64,000 nt of DNA from JAVSMW01 sp032027005 (lineage in GTDB: Bacteria; Bacillota; Thermincolia; Thermincolales; UBA2595). The translations under genes were made by a program, and so were the position numbers. The stretch is from contig JAVSMW010000007.1 in NCBI GenBank assembly GCA_032027005.1, positions 124,001 through 188,000 of the forward strand, given 5' to 3'. The notes under the pieces were generated by a model, which searched no databases, was not told where the DNA came from, and worked only from the letters and a program-made list of their open reading frames with translations. Shown piece after piece: positions 9,101-17,116 of this stretch (its first letter is position 1; every line of letters begins with the position of its first letter).

Positions 9101-10489
9101 TCAATTTACTTTTTTATCCAACCCCTTAGAGATTAAGTAACAATCTTTTGCCAGACAATTGACCTCAATTCCCGCGAACCGTTTCGTAACTTCTCTCATT
9201 TGTTTTATCCCATTGACTACTTCATCCATTTTAAGTCCGGGAAACTTTTGCTCCCCATAATTACTTATGTTTCTTTTGATTGTATTCCGTAAAACCTGCC
9301 TAAAAGTGGGAATTAAATATTTCATGAATTTTATTTTTATCATTTTAGACAAGCTAAGTGTAAAATAATTATTTGGCATATGGTCTAATACTTCTATAAT
9401 TCTATCAGAAGCCAAGGGGCCATCATATCCGGTGATATGTTTCTCTTGGATTTTTTTCAGTTCATCGCCGGCGTTTTGAGACCATTCTGAGTTATTTATA
9501 TCACGTAATAAATCCACCATTTCATTTATTGAGCACACAGAATTGCTTAATGCATTAGGCAAGTAGATATCAAACTGTTCAGATTTAATTGGTTGGTAAG
9601 CGATAACCGGAACATTCAACATAAATGCCTCTACGCCAGTAGTACACCCATTATGAATTACTGCTTTTGCTGCCATCATCCAAGGGACTGCGTTCCCTTC
9701 ATGAAGCACTGCAACATTCGATAGCTCCTGAGCATAAATTTCCCACTCTTTATGATTTTCTACCGGGTGAGGACGGACAATGAAATTTAAAGATGGAAGA
9801 GCCTCACTTATTCTAAGAATCATTTCACGAAAATTATGATACATTTGACCTTTGTATTCTCTGTACCCGCGAAAGAATTCCTCGGTCTCCGTATGAAGCT
9901 TCAATCCCTTTTGTTTAAATACATTTTGAAAATAATATTCTTGGTCATAGTAGTTGTTATATATTCCAAAATTCGTATTGATCAAAACAAACGGACCATA
10001 TTTTTGCCTGATGTTTTCTGCATCTCGCGCAAACATACCCCTGATTTCCGGTCTTAGTAAATCAAAACGCGGATTGCCGGTGGCAAGAATATCTAAACAT
10101 TCGGATTTTCTATCCAAACAGACAATTTCTTTATGGGCCTCACCCCAGGCGAAAAAGCGACTGGTCATCGAGAGTGATTTCGCTGAAATACGCTTTTCCC
10201 TGTAAGCTTCGGGATTTAGAATGACCAAGCCCTCTTCATCCAACGCAGTTACCTTGTGCCCCAGATCAAGCAAGTGCCTGAAAAAATCCTCTTTTGAAGT
10301 AGCAACGCTTTTATCGATCCAAATCCCTGGTGGCAGGTCATTGACTACAGACGTAAGTAATTTGCCGCCCAAAACAACATTGAATCCTGCTTCCGCCGCA
10401 GTACATGCAAGCAGCAGTTTTCCATGAAACTCCCTGACCTTAGTTTCTATGGGTATATATAGCCATCGTTTTTTTGCATCTCCACTCAT
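9101..10489 (-). CDS. Surface carbohydrate biosynthesis protein
   Basis: A 462-residue protein of the surface-polysaccharide family related to the GT-B/CDP-glycerol glycerophosphotransferase fold. Visible landmarks are RWLYIPIETKVREF near the N-terminus, FVLINTNFGIYNN in the middle, and the donor-site-like FIVRPHPVENH followed by AVIHNGCTTGVEAFMLNVPVIAY. I chose ATG 10487-10489, preceded by AGGGGGAA; a TTG at 10519 is 10 codons upstream and less favoured. Proteins of this family are usually encoded beside nonulosonic-acid genes, as here, and a role in transferring or polymerising that sugar is plausible but unproven. Confidence 0.78.
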   Translation of the reverse strand: MSGDAKKRWLYIPIETKVREFHGKLLLACTAAEAGFNVVLGGKLLTSVVNDLPPGIWIDKSVATSKEDFFRHLLDLGHKVTALDEEGLVILNPEAYREKRISAKSLSMTSRFFAWGEAHKEIVCLDRKSECLDILATGNPRFDLLRPEIRGMFARDAENIRQKYGPFVLINTNFGIYNNYYDQEYYFQNVFKQKGLKLHTETEEFFRGYREYKGQMYHNFREMILRISEALPSLNFIVRPHPVENHKEWEIYAQELSNVAVLHEGNAVPWMMAAKAVIHNGCTTGVEAFMLNVPVIAYQPIKSEQFDIYLPNALSNSVCSINEMVDLLRDINNSEWSQNAGDELKKIQEKHITGYDGPLASDRIIEVLDHMPNNYFTLSLSKMIKIKFMKYLIPTFRQVLRNTIKRNISNYGEQKFPGLKMDEVVNGIKQMREVTKRFAGIEVNCLAKDCYLISKGLDKKVN

Positions 10490-10535
10490 ATGTTCAGTTC
10501 CCCCTTGAGACAATCGCAAGCCCTGTTGAAAACAC

Positions 10536-12302
10536 CTAGTTATCTTTTATCGAAATAAATCTCCCATGATCAAATTCATAAACTGTATCACAATTTTCAA
10601 TGGTACTTAACCGGTGAGTTATAATGATCAGAGTTTTGTTTCCCCTCAATCGGTCTATAGATTTAACTATCTCTTTTTCTGTTTTGGTATCCAGGGATGA
10701 GGTAGCTTCGTCCAATACCAGCACTTCCGGGTTGCCGTATAAAGCTCTGGCAATCCCAATTCTCTGTCTCTGCCCACCTGATAAGCGAACGCCGCTTTCT
10801 CCAACCGAGGTTGTGAGCCCATCCGGCAGTTGTAAAACAAAATCTTTCAATTGGGCAAGCTCTAAAGCACGCCATACCCTTTCCTCGTCAATAAGATTTT
10901 CCTTAATCCCAAAAGCTATATTTCGTTTTATACTATCGTCCAACAGATAAATATTCTGTGGAATATACCCAACTTTCCCCTGCCAAAAAGGCATATTTTC
11001 CTGTATATCCCTTCCATCCACCAAAACTTGCCCTGTAGTCGGCTTTAAGAGTCCCAAAATAATATCGAGTAAAGTAGTTTTACCTGCACCTGATTCACCT
11101 ATAAATGCTACCGACTTACCAATTGGTATTGAAAGTGACACATCTTTTACAACAAATTTTTCTGTCATCGGATACTTGAAACTTATGCCCTGCAATTGAA
11201 TGGAATGCTGCAGTGGTTTACCATTTGCCCTCGCCGCACTTTTTTCAACAGACATTTGGGCGAAAACTTCTCCCTGAACACTATCATCTTCCATAAAAAA
11301 CCCATTATAAATAACATCAATCGATGGAGTGTGAAAACGCAATGTCGTAAAAATTCCGGAAACCCTATTCATTGAAGCAATCATTCTAAAAGCTGCAACA
11401 GTAAAAATCGCCATAATTGGCATTATGCTTTGAATGTTTTTGCCCTGAAATAGAAAAAGAATGATAACCAATAGGATCCCGCAAACAATTACGGTTTCCA
11501 CAAGCAGTCGGGGGGCCTGTCCTAACAGTTGGTTAAAACGCAAAGATTTAGCATATGACTTGCTTTCTTTTGTATATTCGGTAATAAAAAATTCTTCTGT
11601 TCCTGATACTTTGACCTGTTTTATGGCCCCGAAGCCCTGATTAACCCATTTAATCATCTGAAGTCTGTTATGTTGCAGCCTCATTCCTGCCTTTTTAACC
11701 TTCTTACGAAAAAAACTAAAAAACAGAAATACTACGGCAGTGATAAGTGTAAATGAAATCAAAGTAATATAAGGAGAAATGATAAAAAGAAATACGACAA
11801 CACTAATTATGACCAATACTTCGGCCAGGCTATTTAATAATGGTAAAATGACTTTACCAAACATAATGTCAGTCTCAAGATTAACATTTCTTAACAACTC
11901 TGCCGAATTCTTCTGCAAATGGAAGCTATAATTTTTTTTTAAATAACAGGCCAATAAGCGTGATGAGAGCTTGATTTGGTGGTGATATACCAACCGTGCC
12001 TGAATGAATTGATAGGTAAATAAATAAAGGTTCTTAACCACATATACCATGATCAATGAAAATGCTGCTATGATAATAAAACTTGCTGTGTTGTTCAAAT
12101 GCAGAATGTTATAAATAAAAAGTAAATATTTTTGTGTAAATATTATCCCGGGGTTATTTACAAGGTTAAAAAAAGGAAGAATAAGGCCTATCCCTAACGT
12201 CTCTAAAAGGGCAGAAACAATCATAAGAATTGATAATAAGAGAAAACTCCTTTTTTCTTTGCGGTCAAATATCTTATTTAATTTTTTAAGGAGCTCAATC
12301 AA
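10536..12302 (-). CDS. ABC transporter, fused permease and ATPase (lipid-linked oligosaccharide flippase type)
   Basis: This 588-residue half-transporter has an N-terminal six-helix exporter domain (hydrophobic segments from residue 20 to about 310) and a C-terminal ATPase. Walker A is GESGAGKT at 402-409, the signature LSGGQ at 507-511 and Walker B VLVLDEA at 526-532. The type (MsbA/PglK-like) moves lipids or undecaprenyl-linked glycans across the membrane. No Wzx flippase was seen in the window, so this is the likely exporter of the operon. Translation probably starts at TTG 12300-12302 behind GGGAGG, overlapping the dehydrogenase gene by 8 bases. Confidence 0.9.
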   Translation of the reverse strand: MIELLKKLNKIFDRKEKRSFLLLSILMIVSALLETLGIGLILPFFNLVNNPGIIFTQKYLLFIYNILHLNNTASFIIIAAFSLIMVYVVKNLYLFTYQFIQARLVYHHQIKLSSRLLACYLKKNYSFHLQKNSAELLRNVNLETDIMFGKVILPLLNSLAEVLVIISVVVFLFIISPYITLISFTLITAVVFLFFSFFRKKVKKAGMRLQHNRLQMIKWVNQGFGAIKQVKVSGTEEFFITEYTKESKSYAKSLRFNQLLGQAPRLLVETVIVCGILLVIILFLFQGKNIQSIMPIMAIFTVAAFRMIASMNRVSGIFTTLRFHTPSIDVIYNGFFMEDDSVQGEVFAQMSVEKSAARANGKPLQHSIQLQGISFKYPMTEKFVVKDVSLSIPIGKSVAFIGESGAGKTTLLDIILGLLKPTTGQVLVDGRDIQENMPFWQGKVGYIPQNIYLLDDSIKRNIAFGIKENLIDEERVWRALELAQLKDFVLQLPDGLTTSVGESGVRLSGGQRQRIGIARALYGNPEVLVLDEATSSLDTKTEKEIVKSIDRLRGNKTLIIITHRLSTIENCDTVYEFDHGRFISIKDN

Positions 12303-13254
12303 CTTTTGTTAACCTCCCTATGACAAGACTCAGCAGTTCTTTAGCAACATACTCTTCTGTTTTCCACATTGATTCATGAGTTGCCCCACCTATATGCGGT
12401 GTAAGAATGAAATTTCTGCTTTTAGTCAGAGCCTGAAATCGATTCCAATTATTTTGCGACTTGGTTTCACCAACAATAACATCCAAAGCTATTCCTTTAA
12501 AATAGTTTTCACTAATTTTCTTGATAAGGTATTCTTCGTCAACCAATTCACCGCGAGCGCAGTTAATAAAATATTTATCCGCCAATAAGTCAATGCAGAA
12601 TTTATCAATAAACCCATCATTAGCCTCTTCGTACGAGGCACAAAGCAGTACTATGTTGCTCTCCCGGATAAGCTGATGAACCTCCCCGAGCCTCTGAGCG
12701 TTAAAACAGTGCTCTACATCCGGGTTATTGTCATAGAAAAGTACCTTTGCCCCAAAGGCATCAAAATAGCGGGCCAGCAGCTTACCCACTCTGCCAAACC
12801 CGATTATCCCAACTGTATTTTCAAAAACTTCGAAGCCCCTAAGCTTGTCCCTATCCCAATCCACATTCTCCTGGCTTAGAAAAGCATCTTTATAGTTGCG
12901 GAGTAACGCCAATGTCAAGCCAAAACAATGTTCCGGGGTGGCTCTCACATTTGTCAGAAACTCTGTTGCCTTCTTTAATGATACAATCTCTATATTTCTG
13001 TTACTGATAGCGTCTAAATCTAAATGATTCAGCCCGGTAGTAGGGGTGCATATATATTTTAGATTAGGTGCTTTGTTTAAAAATTCCGTATCAATATGAT
13101 ATCGGAGTCTAATAAACAAGGCGTCTTTATCCTGCAAAAATATATTTAATTTCTGGTTCTCGAACTGAGAAACCTTGCCAATTTTGGACAGGTAATTTAT
13201 GGCTCTGGAGGAGAAGTTAGCTGGTTCCAGTATTCCTATTTGCATAGTATCCAT
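12295..13254 (-). CDS. D-isomer-specific 2-hydroxyacid dehydrogenase
   Basis: The 319-residue protein has the usual split catalytic domain around a central Rossmann domain. The NAD site reads VGIIGFGRVGKLLARYFDAFG. The substrate arginine lies in INCARGELVDEE, with catalytic Glu and His in the segment ending LTPHIGGATHES. The family reduces 2-oxoacids or oxidises 2-hydroxyacids. Its place directly after the CMP-nonulosonate synthetase suggests it works on a 2-oxoacid-derived sugar or on a precursor, but no textbook pathway step matches. The start overlaps the synthetase stop by 19 bases. Confidence 0.85.
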   Translation of the reverse strand: MDTMQIGILEPANFSSRAINYLSKIGKVSQFENQKLNIFLQDKDALFIRLRYHIDTEFLNKAPNLKYICTPTTGLNHLDLDAISNRNIEIVSLKKATEFLTNVRATPEHCFGLTLALLRNYKDAFLSQENVDWDRDKLRGFEVFENTVGIIGFGRVGKLLARYFDAFGAKVLFYDNNPDVEHCFNAQRLGEVHQLIRESNIVLLCASYEEANDGFIDKFCIDLLADKYFINCARGELVDEEYLIKKISENYFKGIALDVIVGETKSQNNWNRFQALTKSRNFILTPHIGGATHESMWKTEEYVAKELLSLVIGRLTKVD

Positions 13255-13934
13255 CGCAGTTGCGCCAAATCCTCCTCTGTATCGATATTTACCGCTTTGT
13301 CCTTCTCTATCTCGTATAATATTGGCAGGTCAGATATGATTTGCCTGTTTGCCTTTAAATACTCAACTTCGGTAATATAGATAGCTCCGTTTCTTATATA
13401 CAGACCTTCTACCTCTTGCCTGCGAATCCCTTTATTGTGGCCTTCATGTAACGGCACGCCAATATTATCGCGTTTTCGGTAAAGAACCAGATCATTTAAA
13501 TGCACATCCCGATGTCCGGAGATCAATGTGGGGCTGTTACCGCTCTTAAACATTCCAATGGCATTGTGGATATCTTCATAACTTCGCAGTGGGTTAGTAG
13601 GCTGGAGTAAGAGTGCAGCCTTAAAAAAAATGTTCTGTTCTTCGAAAAAGTTTACAGCATGCAGCACCACGTCGACAGTTTTTGCTGTATCTGACGCCAG
13701 CTCGGCAGGCCTTAAAAAAGGCACTTCCGCACCTAGCCCTTCTGCGACAGCGGCTATCTCAGGACAATCTGTGGATACAACCACTCTATCCACCAATCCC
13801 TTCTGCAAGGCGCGTAAAGCAGGCTCAATAGTGTATTGGATGAGAGGCCTACCTGCTACTTCGACAATGTTTTTTCTTTTTACACCTTTGGAGCCGCCCC
13901 TGGCTGGAATTAAAGCCAAATAACCTCTTTGCAT
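13236..13934 (-). CDS. neuA: Acylneuraminate cytidylyltransferase (CMP-nonulosonate synthetase)
   Basis: The 232-residue enzyme couples CTP to a 9-carbon 2-keto sugar acid to give the CMP-sugar used by transferases. The nucleotide-binding signature LIPARGGSKGVKRKN is at residues 7-21, then RPLIQYTIEPA, RVVVSTDCPEIA and LLLQPTNPLR, all typical of the NeuA/PseF/LegF group. I chose ATG 13932-13934, with AAGGTGG just upstream; an in-frame ATG at 13997 would run back into the methyltransferase gene. With neuB and neuC it forms a complete late nonulosonic-acid pathway. Whether the product is CMP-Neu5Ac or CMP-legionaminate is undecided. Confidence 0.9.
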   Translation of the reverse strand: MQRGYLALIPARGGSKGVKRKNIVEVAGRPLIQYTIEPALRALQKGLVDRVVVSTDCPEIAAVAEGLGAEVPFLRPAELASDTAKTVDVVLHAVNFFEEQNIFFKAALLLQPTNPLRSYEDIHNAIGMFKSGNSPTLISGHRDVHLNDLVLYRKRDNIGVPLHEGHNKGIRRQEVEGLYIRNGAIYITEVEYLKANRQIISDLPILYEIEKDKAVNIDTEEDLAQLRWILCK

Positions 13935-13959
13935 TTTTACCACCTTTAAATACAAACTA

Positions 13960-14811
13960 TTATTGTTTAAATCCCCATACAAGGAAGGCTTGGCCATAGC
14001 CCTCCCGGCAAAGCCAGGGATTTTTACCGGTCTTTCTCTCTTTTGCGGTCAGCCATTCGGTAAACCGCTTAACCAGAACAGCTTCTCCTTTGTCAGGCAT
14101 TAAAGTAAAGGGAAATTCAATGGAGTGTGATATCATTGGCAGGGGGTATAGCCCGCTGCTGTGAACATCAGTAAGTCCATTTTCTTTTGCTATAGAAACA
14201 TATCTTTTTGAGCCGTAATTTGTGCGGAAAACATCTTCTTTTGGCTCCTGCCTGCAATCAGTGTCAGCGTAAGATTTTAATATTTCATTTATCCAATTAT
14301 ACTTTGCCTGAACGTTATTCTTGTACTCCGGAACTACATACGCAATAAAGGCCCCTCCCCTATCCAATATCCTGATTTGCTCTTTAACCAGTGTCTCAAT
14401 GTCAGAAAAGTGCTCCATCAGCCCGATGGAGAACACTATATCAAATGAGCGGTCCGGGAAGGGAAGTTTTAATGCGTCTCCAACTACAAAATCGGCCTTC
14501 AAGCTATTATCCTGAAAAATCCTCTGAGCACGTTCGATTACAGTAGGAGAAATATCCAACAGCGTACAACAGTAATCGGCATCACTGAAGTAGGCAGAAA
14601 GACTGCCCCTGCCACACCCAACCTCCAAAGATCGGCTACCCGCATTAAAGTGCGGGTTTTTTAAAATCTGCTGAAAAGTCAACCAATGGTTTCGAAAAGC
14701 AAGCTGCACCTGATTTCTTGGTTCTTCCCTGGTCCAATGATTATATTCCCGCTCATATCTATTTGCCCAATTGTTGTGAAATGCTGAATAGTCTTCAACC
14801 TGCTTAACCAT
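13960..14811 (-). CDS. Class I SAM-dependent methyltransferase
   Basis: A 283-residue methyltransferase with motif I SLEVGCGRGSLS, motif II LLDISPTVIERA, VVGDALKLPFPD and FSIGLMEHFSD, a clean Methyltransf_11/25 core. I chose ATG 14809-14811, which has GGAGGT 9 bases upstream. Longer in-frame starts up to 14955 lie inside neuC. It is placed between neuC and neuA, so methylation of the nonulosonic acid or its precursor is an attractive but unproven role. Spacing to the neighbours is 34 and 25 bases. Confidence 0.85.
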   Translation of the reverse strand: MVKQVEDYSAFHNNWANRYEREYNHWTREEPRNQVQLAFRNHWLTFQQILKNPHFNAGSRSLEVGCGRGSLSAYFSDADYCCTLLDISPTVIERAQRIFQDNSLKADFVVGDALKLPFPDRSFDIVFSIGLMEHFSDIETLVKEQIRILDRGGAFIAYVVPEYKNNVQAKYNWINEILKSYADTDCRQEPKEDVFRTNYGSKRYVSIAKENGLTDVHSSGLYPLPMISHSIEFPFTLMPDKGEAVLVKRFTEWLTAKERKTGKNPWLCREGYGQAFLVWGFKQ

Positions 14812-14845
14812 TATATGTCTACCTCCACAAAGTTTAAACAGTTGC

Positions 14846-16000
14846 TTAGTAAGCCAGTCTCTTTTCATAGGTAAGAGGCACCTGGGCCAAAAGCTCCGCA
14901 ATCCGCACCCCCGCCTGTCCGTCGCCATAGAGACAGTCGACAGGACTATGTCCATTTGATAAATGTTGTTTTACTGCTTCAACAATCTGCCTTCTGTTGT
15001 AACTGACATCAATTACATTTTTCCCGCGTTCCCTTCCCACCTGACGGGTTCCTATATTCACGGCAGGCACTCCCAAGAAGGAACATTCTCTTATGGCGAC
15101 ACTGGAATTTCCAATGATACCGTAACTCTGACAGAGCAGCTTTAAAAAGTCGTCTGGGGCCATATTTTTAATAAACAGAATATTATCTGGTTTTTCTACC
15201 TCTCGGAACATCCTGATCCCTTTCGAAGTACCATCGGAACCTGCATCTACATTGGGCCAAAACCAAAAGGTGGGCCTGCCAATTTCCTTTATGGCATAAA
15301 GCGTTTCCACCACCTGTGCCTTGGCCTCGGAATATTCTGTTGTAACGGGATGCTGCATTACTACCAGGTAGCCGTTGGAGACATCAATCTGAGCACCTAC
15401 CCCGCCATATTTATGCAATGGGTCAAAATCAAGCTGAGGATTCTCCAGAACCCTTGCTGCAATGTCGATGGAAGGACAACCGGTGGTATAGACCCTGGAC
15501 TCATTCTCTCCCATTTTGATGACCCGTTCCGCCGCCTTTTCGGTTGCTACAAAGTGTAAATCAGCTAGCTTTGTAATACCGTGCCGCACTTTTTCATCGA
15601 TGGAGCCAGTGACCTCGCCTCCTTGTATGTGTACAAGTGGAATGTTCATATATGCCGCCGTGATAGCAGTGGACATAGTCTCATAACGATCTGCTATAGT
15701 TACGACGACATCTGGCTTGAGATTATCAAACACAGTTGCCAGCTCGATGATACCAAGTCCGGTTGTTTTGGCTGTGGTGACTAAATTCTCCCCTTCAAAT
15801 ACCATATAAACCCTGGCCGCGATTTGAAAACCGTCTTTCTCCATCTGTTTTACAGCTGAGCCATACCGGTCCAATAATGTCGAAGCTGTAACTACCAACT
15901 GCAATTCCAGGTCAGGATGTGCTAAAATTGCCTCCAGAGCGGTTTTTATCCGTGAGTAACTGGGACGTGCAGTGATAACCACACATATTTTACGTTTCAT
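14846..16000 (-). CDS. neuC: UDP-N-acetylglucosamine 2-epimerase, hydrolysing (NeuC/LegG family)
   Basis: The 384-residue enzyme has a GT-B-like epimerase fold. It begins KRKICVVITARPSYSRIK, which marks the hydrolysing NeuC/LegG branch, in contrast to the GTRPEAIK start of the non-hydrolysing enzyme at 40838. Later segments HIQGGEVTGSIDEKVRHGITKL and GNSSVAIRECSFLGVPAVNIGTRQ carry the conserved His, Asp and Glu. It releases UDP and yields ManNAc (or the diacetamido analog) for NeuB. Its start overlaps the neuB stop by 4 bases (ATGA), so expression is coupled. Confidence 0.9.
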   Translation of the reverse strand: MKRKICVVITARPSYSRIKTALEAILAHPDLELQLVVTASTLLDRYGSAVKQMEKDGFQIAARVYMVFEGENLVTTAKTTGLGIIELATVFDNLKPDVVVTIADRYETMSTAITAAYMNIPLVHIQGGEVTGSIDEKVRHGITKLADLHFVATEKAAERVIKMGENESRVYTTGCPSIDIAARVLENPQLDFDPLHKYGGVGAQIDVSNGYLVVMQHPVTTEYSEAKAQVVETLYAIKEIGRPTFWFWPNVDAGSDGTSKGIRMFREVEKPDNILFIKNMAPDDFLKLLCQSYGIIGNSSVAIRECSFLGVPAVNIGTRQVGRERGKNVIDVSYNRRQIVEAVKQHLSNGHSPVDCLYGDGQAGVRIAELLAQVPLTYEKRLAY

Positions 16001-17061
16001 GACTGCCTTATCTCCTCAATATCTTCGTAATTTAATATCTCACCTGCTGCTACATTCCTATTAATCTTTTTACCAATCACGTTGGTCAATTCAGTAGATG
16101 GTATTCCCGTTCCCGGTTTTTTTAGTGCCAGGTGTTCTTTGGTCAGGACCGTACCAGCTGAAAGTCCTTTCCTTACCGCAATACTTTTAGTAAAGATTCT
16201 CCTTAGCGGTAACAGTTCCTGATATAAATAATCCTTATCTACCGGGTTCTCTAGCATCTTTTCAATAAAACGCGTTCCTTCCACCAAATGCCGTAATTCG
16301 CCCGGAGTTATGGATGCAGGAACATCAGGTCCAAACATTTGCTTACTTAAGGTAACATGTACTTCTAATACGGTTGCGCCTAAGGTTACCGCTGCCAGCC
16401 CCGGGAAAACAGTCCCGGAATGATCCGAGAGGCCTACCTGGCACTGATAGCGCCGACGAAATACCTCAAGTACATTCAGGCCTACATTTTCCGGCAGGCA
16501 AGGATATGCGGAAGTACATTGAAGCAAAGCATAGGGAATCCCCCCTACTGACAGGTCCTGCACCACTTTATCAATTTCATCCATATTGCTCATTCCAGTG
16601 GAAAGCAAAACAGGTAATCCTGTTCTTTTTATAAAGTCAAAAAACATCGTATTGTTAATTTCTCCGGAAGCCACTTTCCAGGCCTGAACACCAATGCGGT
16701 GCAACAATTCGGCAGCTTCAACAGAAAAAGGGGAACTTAAAAAAATTAATCCCCGTTCTTCGGTATGACTTTTCAGACCAGCCCAATGATCCTCGGAAAA
16801 CTCCATCCGCTTCCAGTAATCAAACCGGGTTTCGTCCTGGTAACTAAACTTAACCCGCCACGGCTCTTCCGGAGAACTTTCAGCCGATGCTATATGTGTT
16901 TGAAATTTGACGGCATCTGCCCCTGCATCAGCAATCGCATCAATAAAGGCATGCGCCATTCCCAAACTGCCATCATGGCTTTGCGCCACTTCACCGATGA
17001 TAAAGCAGGGGGTTTCGTCACTAATTAGTCTCTCACCGATTTTCAATGCATTTATTTTCAT
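15997..17061 (-). CDS. neuB: N-acetylneuraminate/legionaminate synthase family protein
   Basis: The 354-residue enzyme condenses PEP with ManNAc or a diacetamido hexose to form a nonulosonic acid. The TIM-barrel part shows IGEVAQSHDGSLGMA, VKFQTH, FLSSPFS, KVASGEINN, LSTGMSN and GLSDHSGT. A C-terminal SAF/antifreeze-like domain occupies about residues 290-350. The length matches the family. It stands first in the neuB-neuC-methyltransferase-neuA group. No GlmU-like nucleotidyltransferase, dehydratase or aminotransferase for the legionaminate route was found in the window, which slightly favours the neuraminate route. Confidence 0.92.
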   Translation of the reverse strand: MKINALKIGERLISDETPCFIIGEVAQSHDGSLGMAHAFIDAIADAGADAVKFQTHIASAESSPEEPWRVKFSYQDETRFDYWKRMEFSEDHWAGLKSHTEERGLIFLSSPFSVEAAELLHRIGVQAWKVASGEINNTMFFDFIKRTGLPVLLSTGMSNMDEIDKVVQDLSVGGIPYALLQCTSAYPCLPENVGLNVLEVFRRRYQCQVGLSDHSGTVFPGLAAVTLGATVLEVHVTLSKQMFGPDVPASITPGELRHLVEGTRFIEKMLENPVDKDYLYQELLPLRRIFTKSIAVRKGLSAGTVLTKEHLALKKPGTGIPSTELTNVIGKKINRNVAAGEILNYEDIEEIRQS

Positions 17062-17116
17062 TCCAACAAAATCTCCATAAATTAGTTATTGAGAATTGAC
17101 CTTTATTTTAAACAAC

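Noticed and set aside
13934..13997. Longer start for neuA and similar longer starts for neighbouring genes (14955, 42085, 28602)
   Set aside because: These in-frame starts run into upstream genes and lack ribosome sites, while internal ATGs have GGAGG-type sites and match family starts.
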